A program made the position numbers and the translations under genes. DNA of 64,000 bases from Desulfovibrio sp. (GTDB taxonomy: Bacteria; Desulfobacterota; Desulfovibrionia; Desulfovibrionales; Desulfovibrionaceae): NCBI GenBank assembly GCA_016218665.1, contig JACRDI010000021.1:1-64000 (forward strand). Reading direction: 5' to 3'. Under the pieces are notes generated by a model that was not told the origin of the DNA, made no database searches, and worked only from the letters and a program-made list of their open reading frames with translations. Each line of letters opens with the position of its first letter. Position 1 is the first letter of the stretch. This document shows, one piece after another, positions 45,807-58,311 of this stretch.

Positions 45807-46718
45807 ATGACCCAGGACCTGCTCAAGATCGAATTTTCCCTGCCCGAAGCCGACTACGACGCCGCCGTCGTGTTCCTTTCCACCTCCATCCAGCATGGCT
45901 GGGAGGAATCGCAGGCCGTGGACGGCACCACGCACTTCAGCACCTATCTGGAGAACCACGAGGCCGGCCGCGAGGTTGCCCGCCAGATCGGCGAACTCTG
46001 GCCCCACTCGGGCATCAGGACCGAGGAGGCCGAAAGCCAGGACTGGGGCCAGTCCTGGCGCGAGTTCTTCACGCCCATCGAGTGCGGCGGCCGCTTCGAG
46101 ATCCTGCCACCCTGGCTCACGGCGGAGCAGCACGCCGAGTTCACGCCCATCATCATCGAGCCCAAGATGGCCTTCGGCACCGGGCACCACCCCACCACGG
46201 CGCTCTGCCTCACCTGCATCGCCGACCTGCACAGGGAGGGCGCCATCGCCCCGGGCATGGAGTTCCTGGACCTGGGCACCGGCTCGGGCATCCTGGGCAT
46301 CGGCCTGGCCAAGCTGGGCCTGCACGGCCTGGGCCTGGACATCGACCCCCAGGCCATCGCTTGCGCCGAGGAGAACGCGGCCATCAACACGGTGGACGAC
46401 ACCTTCAAGGTGGCCGTGGGCGGCATCAACAGCCTGCCCGAAGGCAAGCGCTTCCAGGTCATCGTGGCCAACATCCTGTCCAAGCCGCTCATCTTCATGG
46501 CCAAGGACATATTGAGCCACCTGGAGCCCGGCGGCTGCCTGGCCCTGTCCGGCATCCTGGTGGAGCAGGCGCCGGACGTCATTCGCGCCTACCAGCGCCT
46601 GGGGCTGCCGGAGCCCGTGCAGCGCAACGAGGGCGAATGGTGCGGCCTGCTCTGGACCGGCATCGAGCTGAAGCCGGAGAGCCAGCCGGAGAATCTGCCG
46701 GGGAATCTGGAGGGCTGA
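45807..46718 (+). CDS. prmA: Ribosomal protein L11 methyltransferase
   Basis: PKMAFGTGHHPTTALCLTCI; FLDLGTGSGILGIGLAKLG; VIVANILSKPLIFMA. Confidence 0.92.
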   Translation: MTQDLLKIEFSLPEADYDAAVVFLSTSIQHGWEESQAVDGTTHFSTYLENHEAGREVARQIGELWPHSGIRTEEAESQDWGQSWREFFTPIECGGRFEILPPWLTAEQHAEFTPIIIEPKMAFGTGHHPTTALCLTCIADLHREGAIAPGMEFLDLGTGSGILGIGLAKLGLHGLGLDIDPQAIACAEENAAINTVDDTFKVAVGGINSLPEGKRFQVIVANILSKPLIFMAKDILSHLEPGGCLALSGILVEQAPDVIRAYQRLGLPEPVQRNEGEWCGLLWTGIELKPESQPENLPGNLEG

Positions 46719-47392
46719 TGTCGCGCCGGGGGGACGTCATCCGGGGCCTGTACGAGGCCTTTGCCCAGGCCCTGGGCCCCAGCCGCTGGTGGCCGGGGGA
46801 GACGCCCTTCGAAGTGGCGGTCGGGGCCATCCTGACCCAGAACACCAACTGGAAGAACGTGGAGCAGGCCATCGCCAACCTCAAAGCAGCCGGAGCCATG
46901 ACCGAGAAGGGCCTGCGCGCCTTGTCCCCGTCCGTGCTTGAGGACCTCATCCGTCCGGCCGGCTATTATCGCGTCAAGACCAAGCGGTTGACGGAGTTCC
47001 TCGACTTCCTCGAACAGGAGTCCGGCCTGGACATCGAGGCCCTGCGCGGCGAAAGCCTGCACGACCTGCGGCCCCGGCTGCTCTCCGTGCGCGGCATCGG
47101 GCCGGAGACGGCGGACTCCATCCTCTGCTATGCCCTGGACATGCCCACCTTCGTGGTGGACGCCTACACCTTCCGCATGTTCGCGCGCCATGGCCTGGTG
47201 CACGAGGGCATGGACTACCACGAGCTGCAAGAGTCCATCACGGACGCCCTGCCCCAGAGCGTGACCGACTACAACGAGTTCCACGCCCTCATCGTGCGCG
47301 CCTCCAAGGAGTGGTGCAGCAAGTCCAGGCCCAGGTGCGCCGCCTGCCCGGCGCGCGGACTCCTCGACGATCCGGAGCGGCTGCCCCAATGA
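46718..47392 (+). CDS. Endonuclease III-like HhH-GPD DNA glycosylase
   Basis: PFEVAVGAILTQNTNWKNVEQAIANL; LLSVRGIGPETADSILCYALDMPTFVVDAYTFRMF; C-terminal Cys cluster. Confidence 0.88.
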   Translation: MSRRGDVIRGLYEAFAQALGPSRWWPGETPFEVAVGAILTQNTNWKNVEQAIANLKAAGAMTEKGLRALSPSVLEDLIRPAGYYRVKTKRLTEFLDFLEQESGLDIEALRGESLHDLRPRLLSVRGIGPETADSILCYALDMPTFVVDAYTFRMFARHGLVHEGMDYHELQESITDALPQSVTDYNEFHALIVRASKEWCSKSRPRCAACPARGLLDDPERLPQ

Positions 47393-48507
47393 TGCGCAAA
47401 GCCCTGCTCACCGTCGCCGCGTGCGCCCTCGCCCTGAGCGCATCTGTTCTGGTCGCATTCGCCCAGGCCCAGCCCGCGCACCTGGAAAAGGCGCTGCAGA
47501 CCGAGCGCCAGAAGGCCGACGAGCGCAAGGGAGCCGTGCAGAAGCTGGCCGAGCGCGAAAAGGCCCTTGCCGGCAAGCTGGGCGAGATCGAGAAGCGCAT
47601 GCAGGCGGCCGAACAGCGCATCGGCAAGCAGGAGGAGGCGCTGGCGGTCATCCGCAAGGAGGAGGCCCGCTTCGCCGAGCAGTACGAGGCCGTGCGCCTG
47701 AAGCGCGAACAGTCCGTGCGCGAGCTGCGCAAGCTCCTGGAACTGCTCTGGCCCATCAACGCCCAGGGCATGCACGAGGGGGCGCGCCTGGCCGACAGCT
47801 GGGACACGGCCGACAGGCGCTTCCAGTGGAACAGCGCGGCCTACAATCGCGCCCGCGCCAAGCTTGAGGAAGTGCGTGCCCAGGAGCGCGAGCTGGCCGG
47901 GGTCATCGCCAGGCAGAAGGAGCTGGAGGCCCAGGTGGACAAGCAACTCACGGCCATCAACGCGGACAAGGACACGCTGCTCAAGGACAGGCTGGCCGTG
48001 AACGCCCGCATGAGCCAGGTGACCACCCAGCGCCGCGACCTGGAGAGCGAGCTGCAGTCCATCATCAAGACGATCCAGCAGCTGAACTATCAGCTGGTCA
48101 TCCAGCGCAGCCGCAAGTTCGACGCCTTCAAGGCGTCCCTGCCGTGGCCCGTGGCCGGCAAGATCGTGGCCACCTTCGCGCCCGACGGCAAGCCCGCCCG
48201 CCGGGGCATCGGCATCGCCACCAGCGACGGCGCCACCGTGCGCAGCGTGTTCTGGGGCAAGGTGGTGCACAACGACGTGCTGCGCGGCCTGGGCAAGGTG
48301 GTCATCCTCTATCACGGCGGCGACTACTACAGCCTGTATGCCTACCTTTCCGACGTCACCGTTGAGGCCGGGCAGGATGTGGAAAAGGACGAGCCCCTCG
48401 GCCACGCCGGCTACTACCCGGAAGCCCACGGCAACGGGCTCTATTTCGAATTGCGTTTTCATCAGAAACCCATTAATCCCCAGCTGTGGCTCATGCCCGC
48501 CCACTAG
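47389..48507 (+). CDS. Murein hydrolase activator EnvC / M23 family peptidase with N-terminal coiled coil
   Basis: Signal peptide, long coiled coil, then WPVAGKIVATFAPDGKPARRGIGIATSDGATVRSVFWGKVVHND...GNGLYFELRFHQKPINPQLWL. Confidence 0.88.
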   Translation: MMRKALLTVAACALALSASVLVAFAQAQPAHLEKALQTERQKADERKGAVQKLAEREKALAGKLGEIEKRMQAAEQRIGKQEEALAVIRKEEARFAEQYEAVRLKREQSVRELRKLLELLWPINAQGMHEGARLADSWDTADRRFQWNSAAYNRARAKLEEVRAQERELAGVIARQKELEAQVDKQLTAINADKDTLLKDRLAVNARMSQVTTQRRDLESELQSIIKTIQQLNYQLVIQRSRKFDAFKASLPWPVAGKIVATFAPDGKPARRGIGIATSDGATVRSVFWGKVVHNDVLRGLGKVVILYHGGDYYSLYAYLSDVTVEAGQDVEKDEPLGHAGYYPEAHGNGLYFELRFHQKPINPQLWLMPAH

Positions 48508-48546
48508 CGGCCGGAAAGCACCGCCCACGTTGATTCTGGAGGACCT

Positions 48547-49854
48547 ATGCGCGTTGGAATCTGGTTCGGTTGTTTCGTCATCCTGCTGACCCTTACCGTT
48601 GCGCCCGCCCCGCTTGGCGCGGCCCCCGGCAAGGATGACCAGTTCGAGGCTCTGCGCAGGTTCAGCCAGGTGGTGGACATGGTGGAAACCCACTATGTGA
48701 AGCCGGTCACCAAGGCCGAGCTCATCCAGAACTCCATCAAGGGCATGCTGGAGCAGCTCGACCCGCACTCGGCCTTCCTCTCCCCCGACGACTTCAAGGA
48801 GCTGCAGGTTTCCTCCAGCGGCGCCTTCCACGGCATCGGCATCGAGATCAGCTCCGAGAACGGCCGCCTCATCGTGGTGTCCCCCATCGAGGACACCCCG
48901 GCCTTCAAGGCCGGCCTCAAGAGCGGCGACATCATCCTGGAGATCGACGGCGAACCCACCGCCGAGATCGGCCTGAACGAGGCCGTGAAGAAGATCCGCG
49001 GCCCCCAGGGCAGCAGCGTCACGCTGACCATTCTGCACAAGGGCGCGCAGCAGCCCGTGGACGTCACCATCGCCCGCGGCACCATTCCCATCGTGAGCGT
49101 GAAGACCCAGGAGCTGGAAAAGGGCTACCTGCTCTGCCGCATCACCCGCTTCAACGAGCACACCACCAAGGAACTGCGCGACAAGCTCGCCGAATACAAC
49201 AAGAAGACCCCCATCCAGGGCATCGTCCTCGACCTGCGCAACAACCCCGGCGGCCTGCTCGACCAGGCCGTCACCGTGGCCGACACCTTCCTGGCCGACG
49301 GCCTCATCGTCTACATCCAGGGCAAGGATCCCCAGTCCCGCCGCGACTTCAACGGCCGCAAGTCGGCCGACGACTACACCCAGGTGCCCATGGTCACGCT
49401 CATCAACGCGGGCAGCGCCTCGGCCTCGGAGATCGTGGCCGGCGCCCTGCAGGACCGCAAGCGCGCCCTGCTCATCGGCGAGAAGACCTTCGGCAAGGGC
49501 TCGGTGCAGACCGTCGTCTCCCTGCCCGACGGCTCGGGCATCAAGCTGACCACCGCCCTCTACTACACCCCGAACGGCCGCAGCATCCAGGCCGAGGGCA
49601 TCGTGCCCGACCTGGACATCCCCTTCGTTGCGCCGCAGTCCGAGGACGACAAGAACCTCAAGGACCGCTTCACCTTCCGCGAGAAGGACTTCTCGCGCCA
49701 CCTGGAGAACGGCAACGCCAAGAAGGGCAAGAAGGGCGCGGCCAAGTCCGGCGCGGACAGCGAGACCGCCCGCGCCATGATCGAAAAGGACAACCAGCTC
49801 CGCCTGGGCCTGGAGATGGTCAAGACCCTGCCCAAGATCCGCGACATCCGCTAG
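48547..49854 (+). CDS. Carboxyl-terminal processing peptidase, S41 family
   Basis: LDPHSAFLSPDDFKELQVSSSGAFHGIGIEIS; PDZ domain; INAGSASASEIVAGALQDRKRALLIGEKTFGKGSVQTV. Confidence 0.95.
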   Translation: MRVGIWFGCFVILLTLTVAPAPLGAAPGKDDQFEALRRFSQVVDMVETHYVKPVTKAELIQNSIKGMLEQLDPHSAFLSPDDFKELQVSSSGAFHGIGIEISSENGRLIVVSPIEDTPAFKAGLKSGDIILEIDGEPTAEIGLNEAVKKIRGPQGSSVTLTILHKGAQQPVDVTIARGTIPIVSVKTQELEKGYLLCRITRFNEHTTKELRDKLAEYNKKTPIQGIVLDLRNNPGGLLDQAVTVADTFLADGLIVYIQGKDPQSRRDFNGRKSADDYTQVPMVTLINAGSASASEIVAGALQDRKRALLIGEKTFGKGSVQTVVSLPDGSGIKLTTALYYTPNGRSIQAEGIVPDLDIPFVAPQSEDDKNLKDRFTFREKDFSRHLENGNAKKGKKGAAKSGADSETARAMIEKDNQLRLGLEMVKTLPKIRDIR

Positions 49855-49861
49855 AGAGCAC

Positions 49862-51046
49862 ATGTCCGAGCAGCACGACACCAAGGGCCAGGCCGGCAAG
49901 CACCGGTCTGGTCCTTCTTTTTCCAAGGGCAAGCTGTCCGTGTGGATCATCCTGGCCGTGCTGGCCGGGATCGCCATAGGGTATCTCATCGGCCGCCGGC
50001 CCCCCACCGCTCCGCCTCCGGCGCAAAACGCCACCATCGAGGAGAGGCGCGACTCCGAGCTGGGGCGCACGGCCGCCCTGGCCACCCAGGCCCTGCGCAA
50101 GAGCGTCGCGGCTGTCGCCCCCGATGTCCCAGGCCTGAAGCTGGAATCCTCCGAGCAGCGGGAACACGCCGGGCAGCAGTACGCCTACGAGGTGTGGCAG
50201 CTGCCCAGGGCCGACCACAAGGCCCTGCACGCCCGCCTCGCCAAGGAACTGGCGGCCCTCGCCCCCGGCGCCATGCTCACCCGCGTGAACGCGGAGCGCT
50301 GGGACATCTCCATCGACGGGGTGCCCACGCACCGGCTTCAACTCCGGGCCGAGGCCAGGGCCGAGGAGCCCGCAAAGCCCGGCAAGGGCCGCCTGGCCAT
50401 CATCATCGACGACATGGGCGAGGATGTGGCCCTGGCCAAGGAACTGGCCGCCCTCGGCGCGCCCGTGGCCTTTTCCATATGGCCCGACAGCAGCCAGAGG
50501 GAGGAGGTGCTCAAGATCGCCAAAGCCAACGGACGCGAGATCCTCATCCACCTGCCCATGCAGCCCAAGGGGTACCCCAAGGTGGCCCCCGGCCCCCACC
50601 CCCTGCTCGTGACCATGAAGGCCGACGAGATCAAGGAGGGCGTGCACCGCGCGGTGAAGCGCGTCCACGGGGCCATCGGCCTGAACAACCACATGGGCTC
50701 GCAGTTCACCGAAGATCCGTACGCCATGCGCGCGGCCCTGGCCGCCGTGAAGGAGGACGGCCTGTTCTTCCTGGACAGCCGCACCTCCGCCAGCAGCGTC
50801 GCCGCGTCGGAATCCAGGAAGCTGGGCCTGCGCACGCACCAGCGCGACGTGTTCCTGGACAACGAGCTGAGCGTTCCGGCCATCCTCAAGCAGATCAAGC
50901 AGGCCGAGTCCGTGGCTCGGCAGCGCGGCCACGCCATCGCCATCGGCCACCCACACAAGGAAACGGTGGCCGCCCTGCGGCAGTGGCTCAAGGAGAAGGA
51001 CGGCGGCGTGCAGGTGGTGACCGTGACCTCCCTGCCCTCGCTTTGA
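49862..51046 (+). CDS. Divergent polysaccharide deacetylase family protein (YibQ-like)
   Basis: RLAIIIDDMGEDVALAKELAALGAPVAFSIWPDS...ILIHLPMQPKGYPKVAPGPHPLL...GLNNHMGSQFTEDPYAM. Confidence 0.85.
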   Translation: MSEQHDTKGQAGKHRSGPSFSKGKLSVWIILAVLAGIAIGYLIGRRPPTAPPPAQNATIEERRDSELGRTAALATQALRKSVAAVAPDVPGLKLESSEQREHAGQQYAYEVWQLPRADHKALHARLAKELAALAPGAMLTRVNAERWDISIDGVPTHRLQLRAEARAEEPAKPGKGRLAIIIDDMGEDVALAKELAALGAPVAFSIWPDSSQREEVLKIAKANGREILIHLPMQPKGYPKVAPGPHPLLVTMKADEIKEGVHRAVKRVHGAIGLNNHMGSQFTEDPYAMRAALAAVKEDGLFFLDSRTSASSVAASESRKLGLRTHQRDVFLDNELSVPAILKQIKQAESVARQRGHAIAIGHPHKETVAALRQWLKEKDGGVQVVTVTSLPSL

Positions 51047-51133
51047 TGCCGCGCGCGGCGCCACCTTGCCAACGCCCGCTTCCTCGCGCTAAGATCGCCA
51101 TGAACATCCGCCCCTTAAGTCGCGGCCGCTTCG

Positions 51134-51150
51134 GTCCGATTTTTGCTAGT
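51134..51150 (+). promoter_or_regulatory. Candidate extended -10 promoter upstream of fliM
   Basis: TTTTTGCTAGTAT (TGC-TAGTAT, extended -10 form) about 65 nt upstream of the fliM ATG; -35 weak. Confidence 0.3.
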
Positions 51151-51212
51151 ATCCGGCACGGGCGGAATTTTTCCGTCAGCTGTGACCATGCGGCCCACGA
51201 GGAATCGCGGAC

Positions 51213-52190
51213 ATGAGCAAAATTCTCGAACAAGATGAAGTTGATGCCCTTTTGCGCGGTCTTTCCGGCGGCGAGGTGGAAACCACGCCCGACATCCCGG
51301 AAGACGACTCCGGCATCGTTCCCTTCGACCTCACCAACCAGGACCGCATCATCCGCGGCCGCATGCCTGTCCTGGAAATCGTCAACGACCGCTTTGCCCG
51401 GCTGTGCACCAACGCGCTGGCCAACACCATGCGCAAAAGGGTCGACATCAACCCCATCTCCATCGACATGAGCAAGTTCGGGGACTTCATGCGCTCGCTC
51501 CCCGTGCCCACCAGCATCTCCATCTTCAAGATGGAGCCCCTGCGCGGCAACGCGCTGCTCGTGGTCGACTCGCGCCTGGTGTTCGCCCTGGTGGAGAATT
51601 TCTTCGGCGGCGCCGGCTCCCAGCCCAAGGTGGAAGGCCGCGACTTCACGCCCATAGAGCAGGCCATCGTGGACAAGGTGGTCAAGGTGGCCCTGGCCAA
51701 CATGGAGGAGTCGTGGAAGCCCGTGCACGAGGTGCACATTGAGGTGGTGCGCTCCGAGGTGAACCCGCAGTTCGCGGCCATCGTGCCCCCCAGCGACGTG
51801 GTCATCGTCGTCACCTTCGAGGTGGAGCTGGAGAACGCCATCGGCTCGCTCATCTGCTGCCTGCCCTACGCCACCATGGAGCCCATCCGCTCCAAGCTGC
51901 ACGCCTCCTTCCAGTCCGAACGCCTGGAAGTGGACCATGTGTGGATCAACCGCTTCAAGGAGCGCCTGTTCGAGACGCCGGTTGAGTTCCTGGTGCGACT
52001 GGGCCGCACGCGCATCACCGGCCGCCAGCTTCTGAACCTGGAAGTGGGCGACATCATGCTGCTGGACACCGACGCCGAGGATCTGCTGGAAGTGGAGATC
52101 GAGGGCGTGCGCAAGTTCCACGGCGTGCCCGGCCGGGTGAAGGGCAACAAGAGCTTCCAGATCATCAAGGACGAGCAGCTGCATTTCTAG
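51213..52190 (+). CDS. fliM: Flagellar motor switch protein FliM
   Basis: [71 protein letters not shown]-type motif. Confidence 0.97.
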   Translation: MSKILEQDEVDALLRGLSGGEVETTPDIPEDDSGIVPFDLTNQDRIIRGRMPVLEIVNDRFARLCTNALANTMRKRVDINPISIDMSKFGDFMRSLPVPTSISIFKMEPLRGNALLVVDSRLVFALVENFFGGAGSQPKVEGRDFTPIEQAIVDKVVKVALANMEESWKPVHEVHIEVVRSEVNPQFAAIVPPSDVVIVVTFEVELENAIGSLICCLPYATMEPIRSKLHASFQSERLEVDHVWINRFKERLFETPVEFLVRLGRTRITGRQLLNLEVGDIMLLDTDAEDLLEVEIEGVRKFHGVPGRVKGNKSFQIIKDEQLHF

Positions 52191-52212
52191 TTCCCCTACT
52201 CCCGCATGACAC

Positions 52213-52242
52213 GAGGGGCCGCCTTGGGCGGCCTCTTTCGTT
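52213..52242 (+). terminator. Rho-independent terminator after fliM
   Basis: GAGGGGCCGCC-ttg-GGCGGCCTCTTTCGTTT. Confidence 0.65.
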
Positions 52243-52348
52243 TCCGCCCTTGACTTGGAGCGCCTTTGCAGGGCATTTCCCCTGCACACGAATACAGGCG
52301 GACAGATCCTGTCCGCTTTCCACACCCATTCCCTCGGAGGACAATTCC

Positions 52349-52768
52349 ATGACTGAGCGCACCTTCTCCATCGTCAAACCCGACGCCGTTGCCGCCAAGC
52401 AGACCGGCGCCATCATCCAGATGATCCTTGACGCCGGCCTGACCGTGAAGGGCATGAAGATGATCCAGCTGACCCGCGCCCAGGCCGAAGGCTTCTACGC
52501 CGTGCACAAGGAGCGCCCCTTCTTCAAGGACCTGGTGGAATACATGATCTCCGGCCCGGTGGTGGTCTCCTGCCTGGAAGGCGAGAACGCCATCGTGCGC
52601 TACCGCGACCTGATGGGCGCCACCGACCCCAAGAAGGCCGCCGAGGGCACCATCCGCCAGAAGTTCGGCAAGAGCATCGAGGCCAACGCCTGCCACGGCT
52701 CCGACGGTCCCGACACCGCCAAGGTGGAAGTCTCCTACTTCTTCAGCTCCCTGGAGCTGGTGGGCTAA
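52349..52768 (+). CDS. ndk: Nucleoside-diphosphate kinase
   Basis: [71 protein letters not shown] upstream. Confidence 0.97.
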   Translation: MTERTFSIVKPDAVAAKQTGAIIQMILDAGLTVKGMKMIQLTRAQAEGFYAVHKERPFFKDLVEYMISGPVVVSCLEGENAIVRYRDLMGATDPKKAAEGTIRQKFGKSIEANACHGSDGPDTAKVEVSYFFSSLELVG

Positions 52769-52772
52769 CGCC

Positions 52773-53570
52773 ATGAACGCGCAGAGCGTCGGCTTCATCG
52801 GCGTGGGCAACATGGGCGGGGCCATCATCAAGGGACTGGCCGCCCAGAAGCTCGAGGTCCATGGCTGCGACCTGAACACGGAAAAGCTCGAACAGCTCAA
52901 GAATGAGGTGGGCCTCAAGGTGGAGGCCTCGCCCAGGGACATCGTCAAGAACTGCCGTTACGTGCTGCTGGCCGTGAAGCCCCAGCACCTGCCCGCCGTG
53001 CTTGAGGAGATCGCCCCGGAGCTGACGCCTGCGCATTGCCTGCTGTCCATCGCCGCCGGCATCACCATGAAGCGGCTGATGGACCTCTCCGGAGGCCGCT
53101 GCCCGGTGGTGCGCATCATGCCCAACACCCCGGCCCTGGTGGGCGCGGGCGTGTTCGCCCTGTGCTTCGACGACCCCAGCCTGGACGACGAGCGCCGGGA
53201 GTTCCTGCGGGCCATGCACAGGCCGCTGGGCCAGGTGCACGAGCTGCCGGAAAAGCTCTTCGACGCCTTCACCAGCGTTGCGGGCTGCGGCCCGGCCTAC
53301 GTGTTCTACGTCATGGACGCCATCGTGGAAGGCGGGGTGAACCTCGGTCTGCCCCGCGCCCAGGCCACCGAGATCGTCAAGGCCCTGTTCACGGGCTCGG
53401 CCAAGCTGGCCGAGGAAGGCGGCCACCACCTCGCCGAGCTGCGCGAGATGGTCACCAGCCCTGCCGGCTCTACCATCCGCGCCACCATGCACTTCGACCG
53501 CATGGCCATGCGCGGGGTCATCGTGGACGCCATCCGCGAAGCGTACGACCGCAACGTGGAACTCGGCTGA
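52773..53570 (+). CDS. proC: Pyrroline-5-carboxylate reductase
   Basis: SVGFIGVGNMGGAIIKGL; VRIMPNTPALVGAGVFAL; SVAGCGPAYVFYVMDAIVEGGVNLGLPRAQA. Confidence 0.95.
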   Translation: MNAQSVGFIGVGNMGGAIIKGLAAQKLEVHGCDLNTEKLEQLKNEVGLKVEASPRDIVKNCRYVLLAVKPQHLPAVLEEIAPELTPAHCLLSIAAGITMKRLMDLSGGRCPVVRIMPNTPALVGAGVFALCFDDPSLDDERREFLRAMHRPLGQVHELPEKLFDAFTSVAGCGPAYVFYVMDAIVEGGVNLGLPRAQATEIVKALFTGSAKLAEEGGHHLAELREMVTSPAGSTIRATMHFDRMAMRGVIVDAIREAYDRNVELG

Positions 53571-53587
53571 CAGCAGATTCCGACCAT

Positions 53588-53628
53588 GCAAAAAGGCCGG
53601 CGGGGAACTCCCCTGCCGGCCTTTTCTT
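53588..53628 (+). terminator. Rho-independent terminator after proC
   Basis: AAAAAGGCCGGCGGGG-aact-CCCCTGCCGGCCTTTTCTTT. Confidence 0.85.
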
Positions 53629-53728
53629 TGGCCTCGGCGCCCGTGAAACGTTTCGTGAAACGCACTTTGCGCGATGCCCAAAACTCCCCACCCGCTATGA
53701 GGCAGCTACCAGGCCACGACCAGGGCAA

Positions 53729-54682
53729 CTACCAAGCCGTCACGGCCACCTTCACGGCCTGGAACAGGATGACACCCGCAAAGCCAGAGAACACAACGAG
53801 TTTAAACATTCTCTCAAGTTTCTCTACACTCCACGCCTGGCCTTCCGGCCCCAGTTCTGGCTTCAGCTTGACCTCCCCGAAGTACACCGCGGGGCCGCCC
53901 ATGCTGCCCTGGACGAGCCAGGCGCAGGCGGCCATGGGCCAGCCAGCGTTGGGGCTCTCCATCTTGGCGGCGTCGGTGCGGAAGCGCGCCCAGGCTTCCT
54001 TAACGTTCAGCTTGAGCAAAGCCCCCACGCCCAGAAGCAGCAGGGCGGACAGGCGCGCCGGAATGTAGGCCAGCAGATCGTCCGCCCGCGCCGCGGCCCA
54101 GCCGAACTCGCGGTATTCCTCGGTCTTGTAGCCCCACATGGAATCCATGGTGGACACCGCCTTGTAGGCCCACATGAGGGCCGGCCCGCCCAGCACCAGG
54201 TAGAACATGGGCGCCACGAAGGCATCGCAGAAGTTCTCGCTCACGGTCTCGGCCAGAGTGCGGCGCAGCTGGTCGGCGTCCATGGAATCGGTGTTGCGCG
54301 AGACCAGCATGCCCACGGCCTCGCGCGCTTCCTCCAGCCTGCCGTCCTCCTCGATGAGGTCCAGGGCGTCGCGGGCACAGTCGATGAGTTCGCCCAGGGC
54401 CAGGCCCGCGTAGGCGAAGTACAGCAGCAGCGCCATGCCGATGAATTTCAGCTCGGACAGGAAATGCACGGCCGCGTAGCTTGCCGCGGCCACGCCCGCG
54501 ACGCACAGGGCGCCGCTGACGCGCGGGGCAAGCCTCCAGGCCCGCGCCTTGGGCTCCAGCCAGTCCAGCAGGCCGCCGATGAAGCGCACCGGGTGTGGCA
54601 GGCGGCGCGGGTCGCCGAAAAGCAGGTCCAGGATGAAAGCCAGAAACGGCACGCTGAACAGGGTCAGAACGAGGATTTTCAC
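53729..54682 (-). CDS. cbiB: Adenosylcobinamide-phosphate synthase CbiB
   Basis: FILDLLFGDPRRLPHPVRFIGGLLDWLE; RNTDSMDADQLRRTLAETVSENFCDAFVAPMFYLVLGGPALMWAYKAVSTMDSMWGYK. Confidence 0.95.
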   Translation of the reverse strand: MKILVLTLFSVPFLAFILDLLFGDPRRLPHPVRFIGGLLDWLEPKARAWRLAPRVSGALCVAGVAAASYAAVHFLSELKFIGMALLLYFAYAGLALGELIDCARDALDLIEEDGRLEEAREAVGMLVSRNTDSMDADQLRRTLAETVSENFCDAFVAPMFYLVLGGPALMWAYKAVSTMDSMWGYKTEEYREFGWAAARADDLLAYIPARLSALLLLGVGALLKLNVKEAWARFRTDAAKMESPNAGWPMAACAWLVQGSMGGPAVYFGEVKLKPELGPEGQAWSVEKLERMFKLVVFSGFAGVILFQAVKVAVTAW

Positions 54683-54765
54683 GGTTGCTCCGTGGCGGCA
54701 AAAAGGAAGGAAAAAGACGGGCGGGGAAGGCGCGGACAGCCCTCCCCGCCCGGATGCGGCGGGGG

Positions 54766-56522
<1,757 letters not shown>

Positions 56523-56526
<4 letters not shown>

Positions 56527-58283
56527 TCTTCCTCCCTGCTGGGGGCATTGAGACCGGTAAGGGCCGCCATGAGCCGCTTCACTTCTTCCACATCGTTCGC
56601 CTGGCTGGCCAAGCGGATCTGTTCCATGAGCTGTTCGCGCGTGCCGCGCACCCCGGCCAGCTCGATGCGCTGGCAGATGTGCCGCCATTCGTCCGCGAGG
56701 GCCTCGCCTTCAGGCTTGTCCTCGCTGCGCACCCGCGCCCAGAAACTCTTTTCCTCGCCGTCCAGCAGGGGCACAATGTCCCCCTCTCCGGCGCTTGCAA
56801 GCTTCTTCCACAACCCCCGGCCGAAATCCGTCACCAGGAGCGTCTCGAACCCGCGTTTCACCAGTTCCGGGATGTATTCCGGGTACTGGATGGTGAAGCG
56901 CAAGTAATACCTGTCGTCGCGCTCGTCGCGTCCCACGGTCGGGGCGCGCTGCGCCTGGGCCTGGCCTGAAGCCACGCGCCGGCCGACCGGGGCGGTGAAG
57001 CCCCCTGCTGCGCCGAGCTTGCCCTGCCCGCCGCCGAAACGCCGCAAATCGGCCTCGGCGATGCCCAGGCCGTCGGCCAGGCGCGGAAGGTAAAACGGGC
57101 GCAAGGAATTATCGGCCAGATTGGCCAAAAACCCATTGGCCCAGCCCACGATTTCCCGCGGGGAAAGCGTCTCGCGCACGGTCTCAAGGCAGTAGTCCAG
57201 GCCGTCCACGGCGTCCTTCAGGCGCACGTCAAGCCCGGCCGGCCCCATCTTCTGGAGCAGGCTGTCCACGTCCTCGCCGTCGGGCATGAGCACCACGCTG
57301 CACTTGGTCCCGTACTGCAGGATCATTTCCGCGCTGCGCAGGGCCGCCTTCCGGCCTGCCGTGTCTCCGTCAAAGATCAAATCCATGCGGGAGCAAAACC
57401 CCGCCACCCGCTTCACCTGTTCCTGGGTGAGCGCCGTGCCGAGGACCCCGCATGCGTCCTTGTAGCCGAACTGGTGCAGCGCCAGCACATCCATATACCC
57501 TTCCGTCAGTATCGCCCGCTTGCTGCGGGTCATGGCCTGGCGGGCCTGGAAGAGTCCGTAGAGGTGTTCCCCCTTTTTGTAGATGGGCGTGTCGCTGCTG
57601 TTCAGATACTTGGGTTCACCATCTGTAAGTATTCTTCCGCCAAAGGCAATAACCTGACCCGATAAATTTTGTATGGGAAAGATGAGCCTTCCGCGAAAGC
57701 GGTCGTAAATCCTGCCGCGCTCGTTCTTGGACAGGAGCCCGGCCGTCACCCCCTGCTCCGGCGTGTAGCCCTTGGACTGCAAATAATTCGTCAGGCTCTG
57801 CCAGTCGTCCGGGCTGGCTCCAAGGCCGAAGGCGGCCACGCTCTCCTTTTCCGCCCCGCGCCGGCGCAGATACGCCCGGGCGGTCTCTCCCGCGGCCATG
57901 TCCAGGCAGCGGCGGTAGAACTCCTGGGCGGCCTCGTGCATCTCGTGGCACAGGCGCTTGAGCTTCTGGCGCTCGTCATACTCCGGATCGGGCTTGAAGG
58001 CCTTGAGCTCCACCCCGGCCTCGGCGGCCAGCTGCTCCAGGGCGTCCTTGAACTCCAGCCCGTTGACCCGCTGGTAGAAGTCCAGCACGTCGCCTCCGGC
58101 CTGGCAGCCGAAGCAGTAGAAAAAGCCCTCGGCCTCGTTGACGCTGAAGGACGGCGTCTTCTCCTGGTGGAAGGGGCACAGGCCCATCTGCCGGCCGCCG
58201 CCGGGGCGGAGCGACACGTAGCGCCGCACCACCTCGACTATGTTCAGCCGCTGTTTGATGGCCTGGATGACCTGCCTGTCCAC
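56523..58283 (-). CDS. dnaG: DNA primase
   Basis: Zinc finger [68 protein letters not shown]. Confidence 0.97.
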
Positions 58284-58311
58284 GGACTGACGTCCCCCTC
58301 GCGCCTGGGCG

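Noticed and set aside
47269-50100. 943-aa minus-strand ORF
   Set aside because: Antisense to the EnvC-like and CtpA-like genes; shadow ORF.
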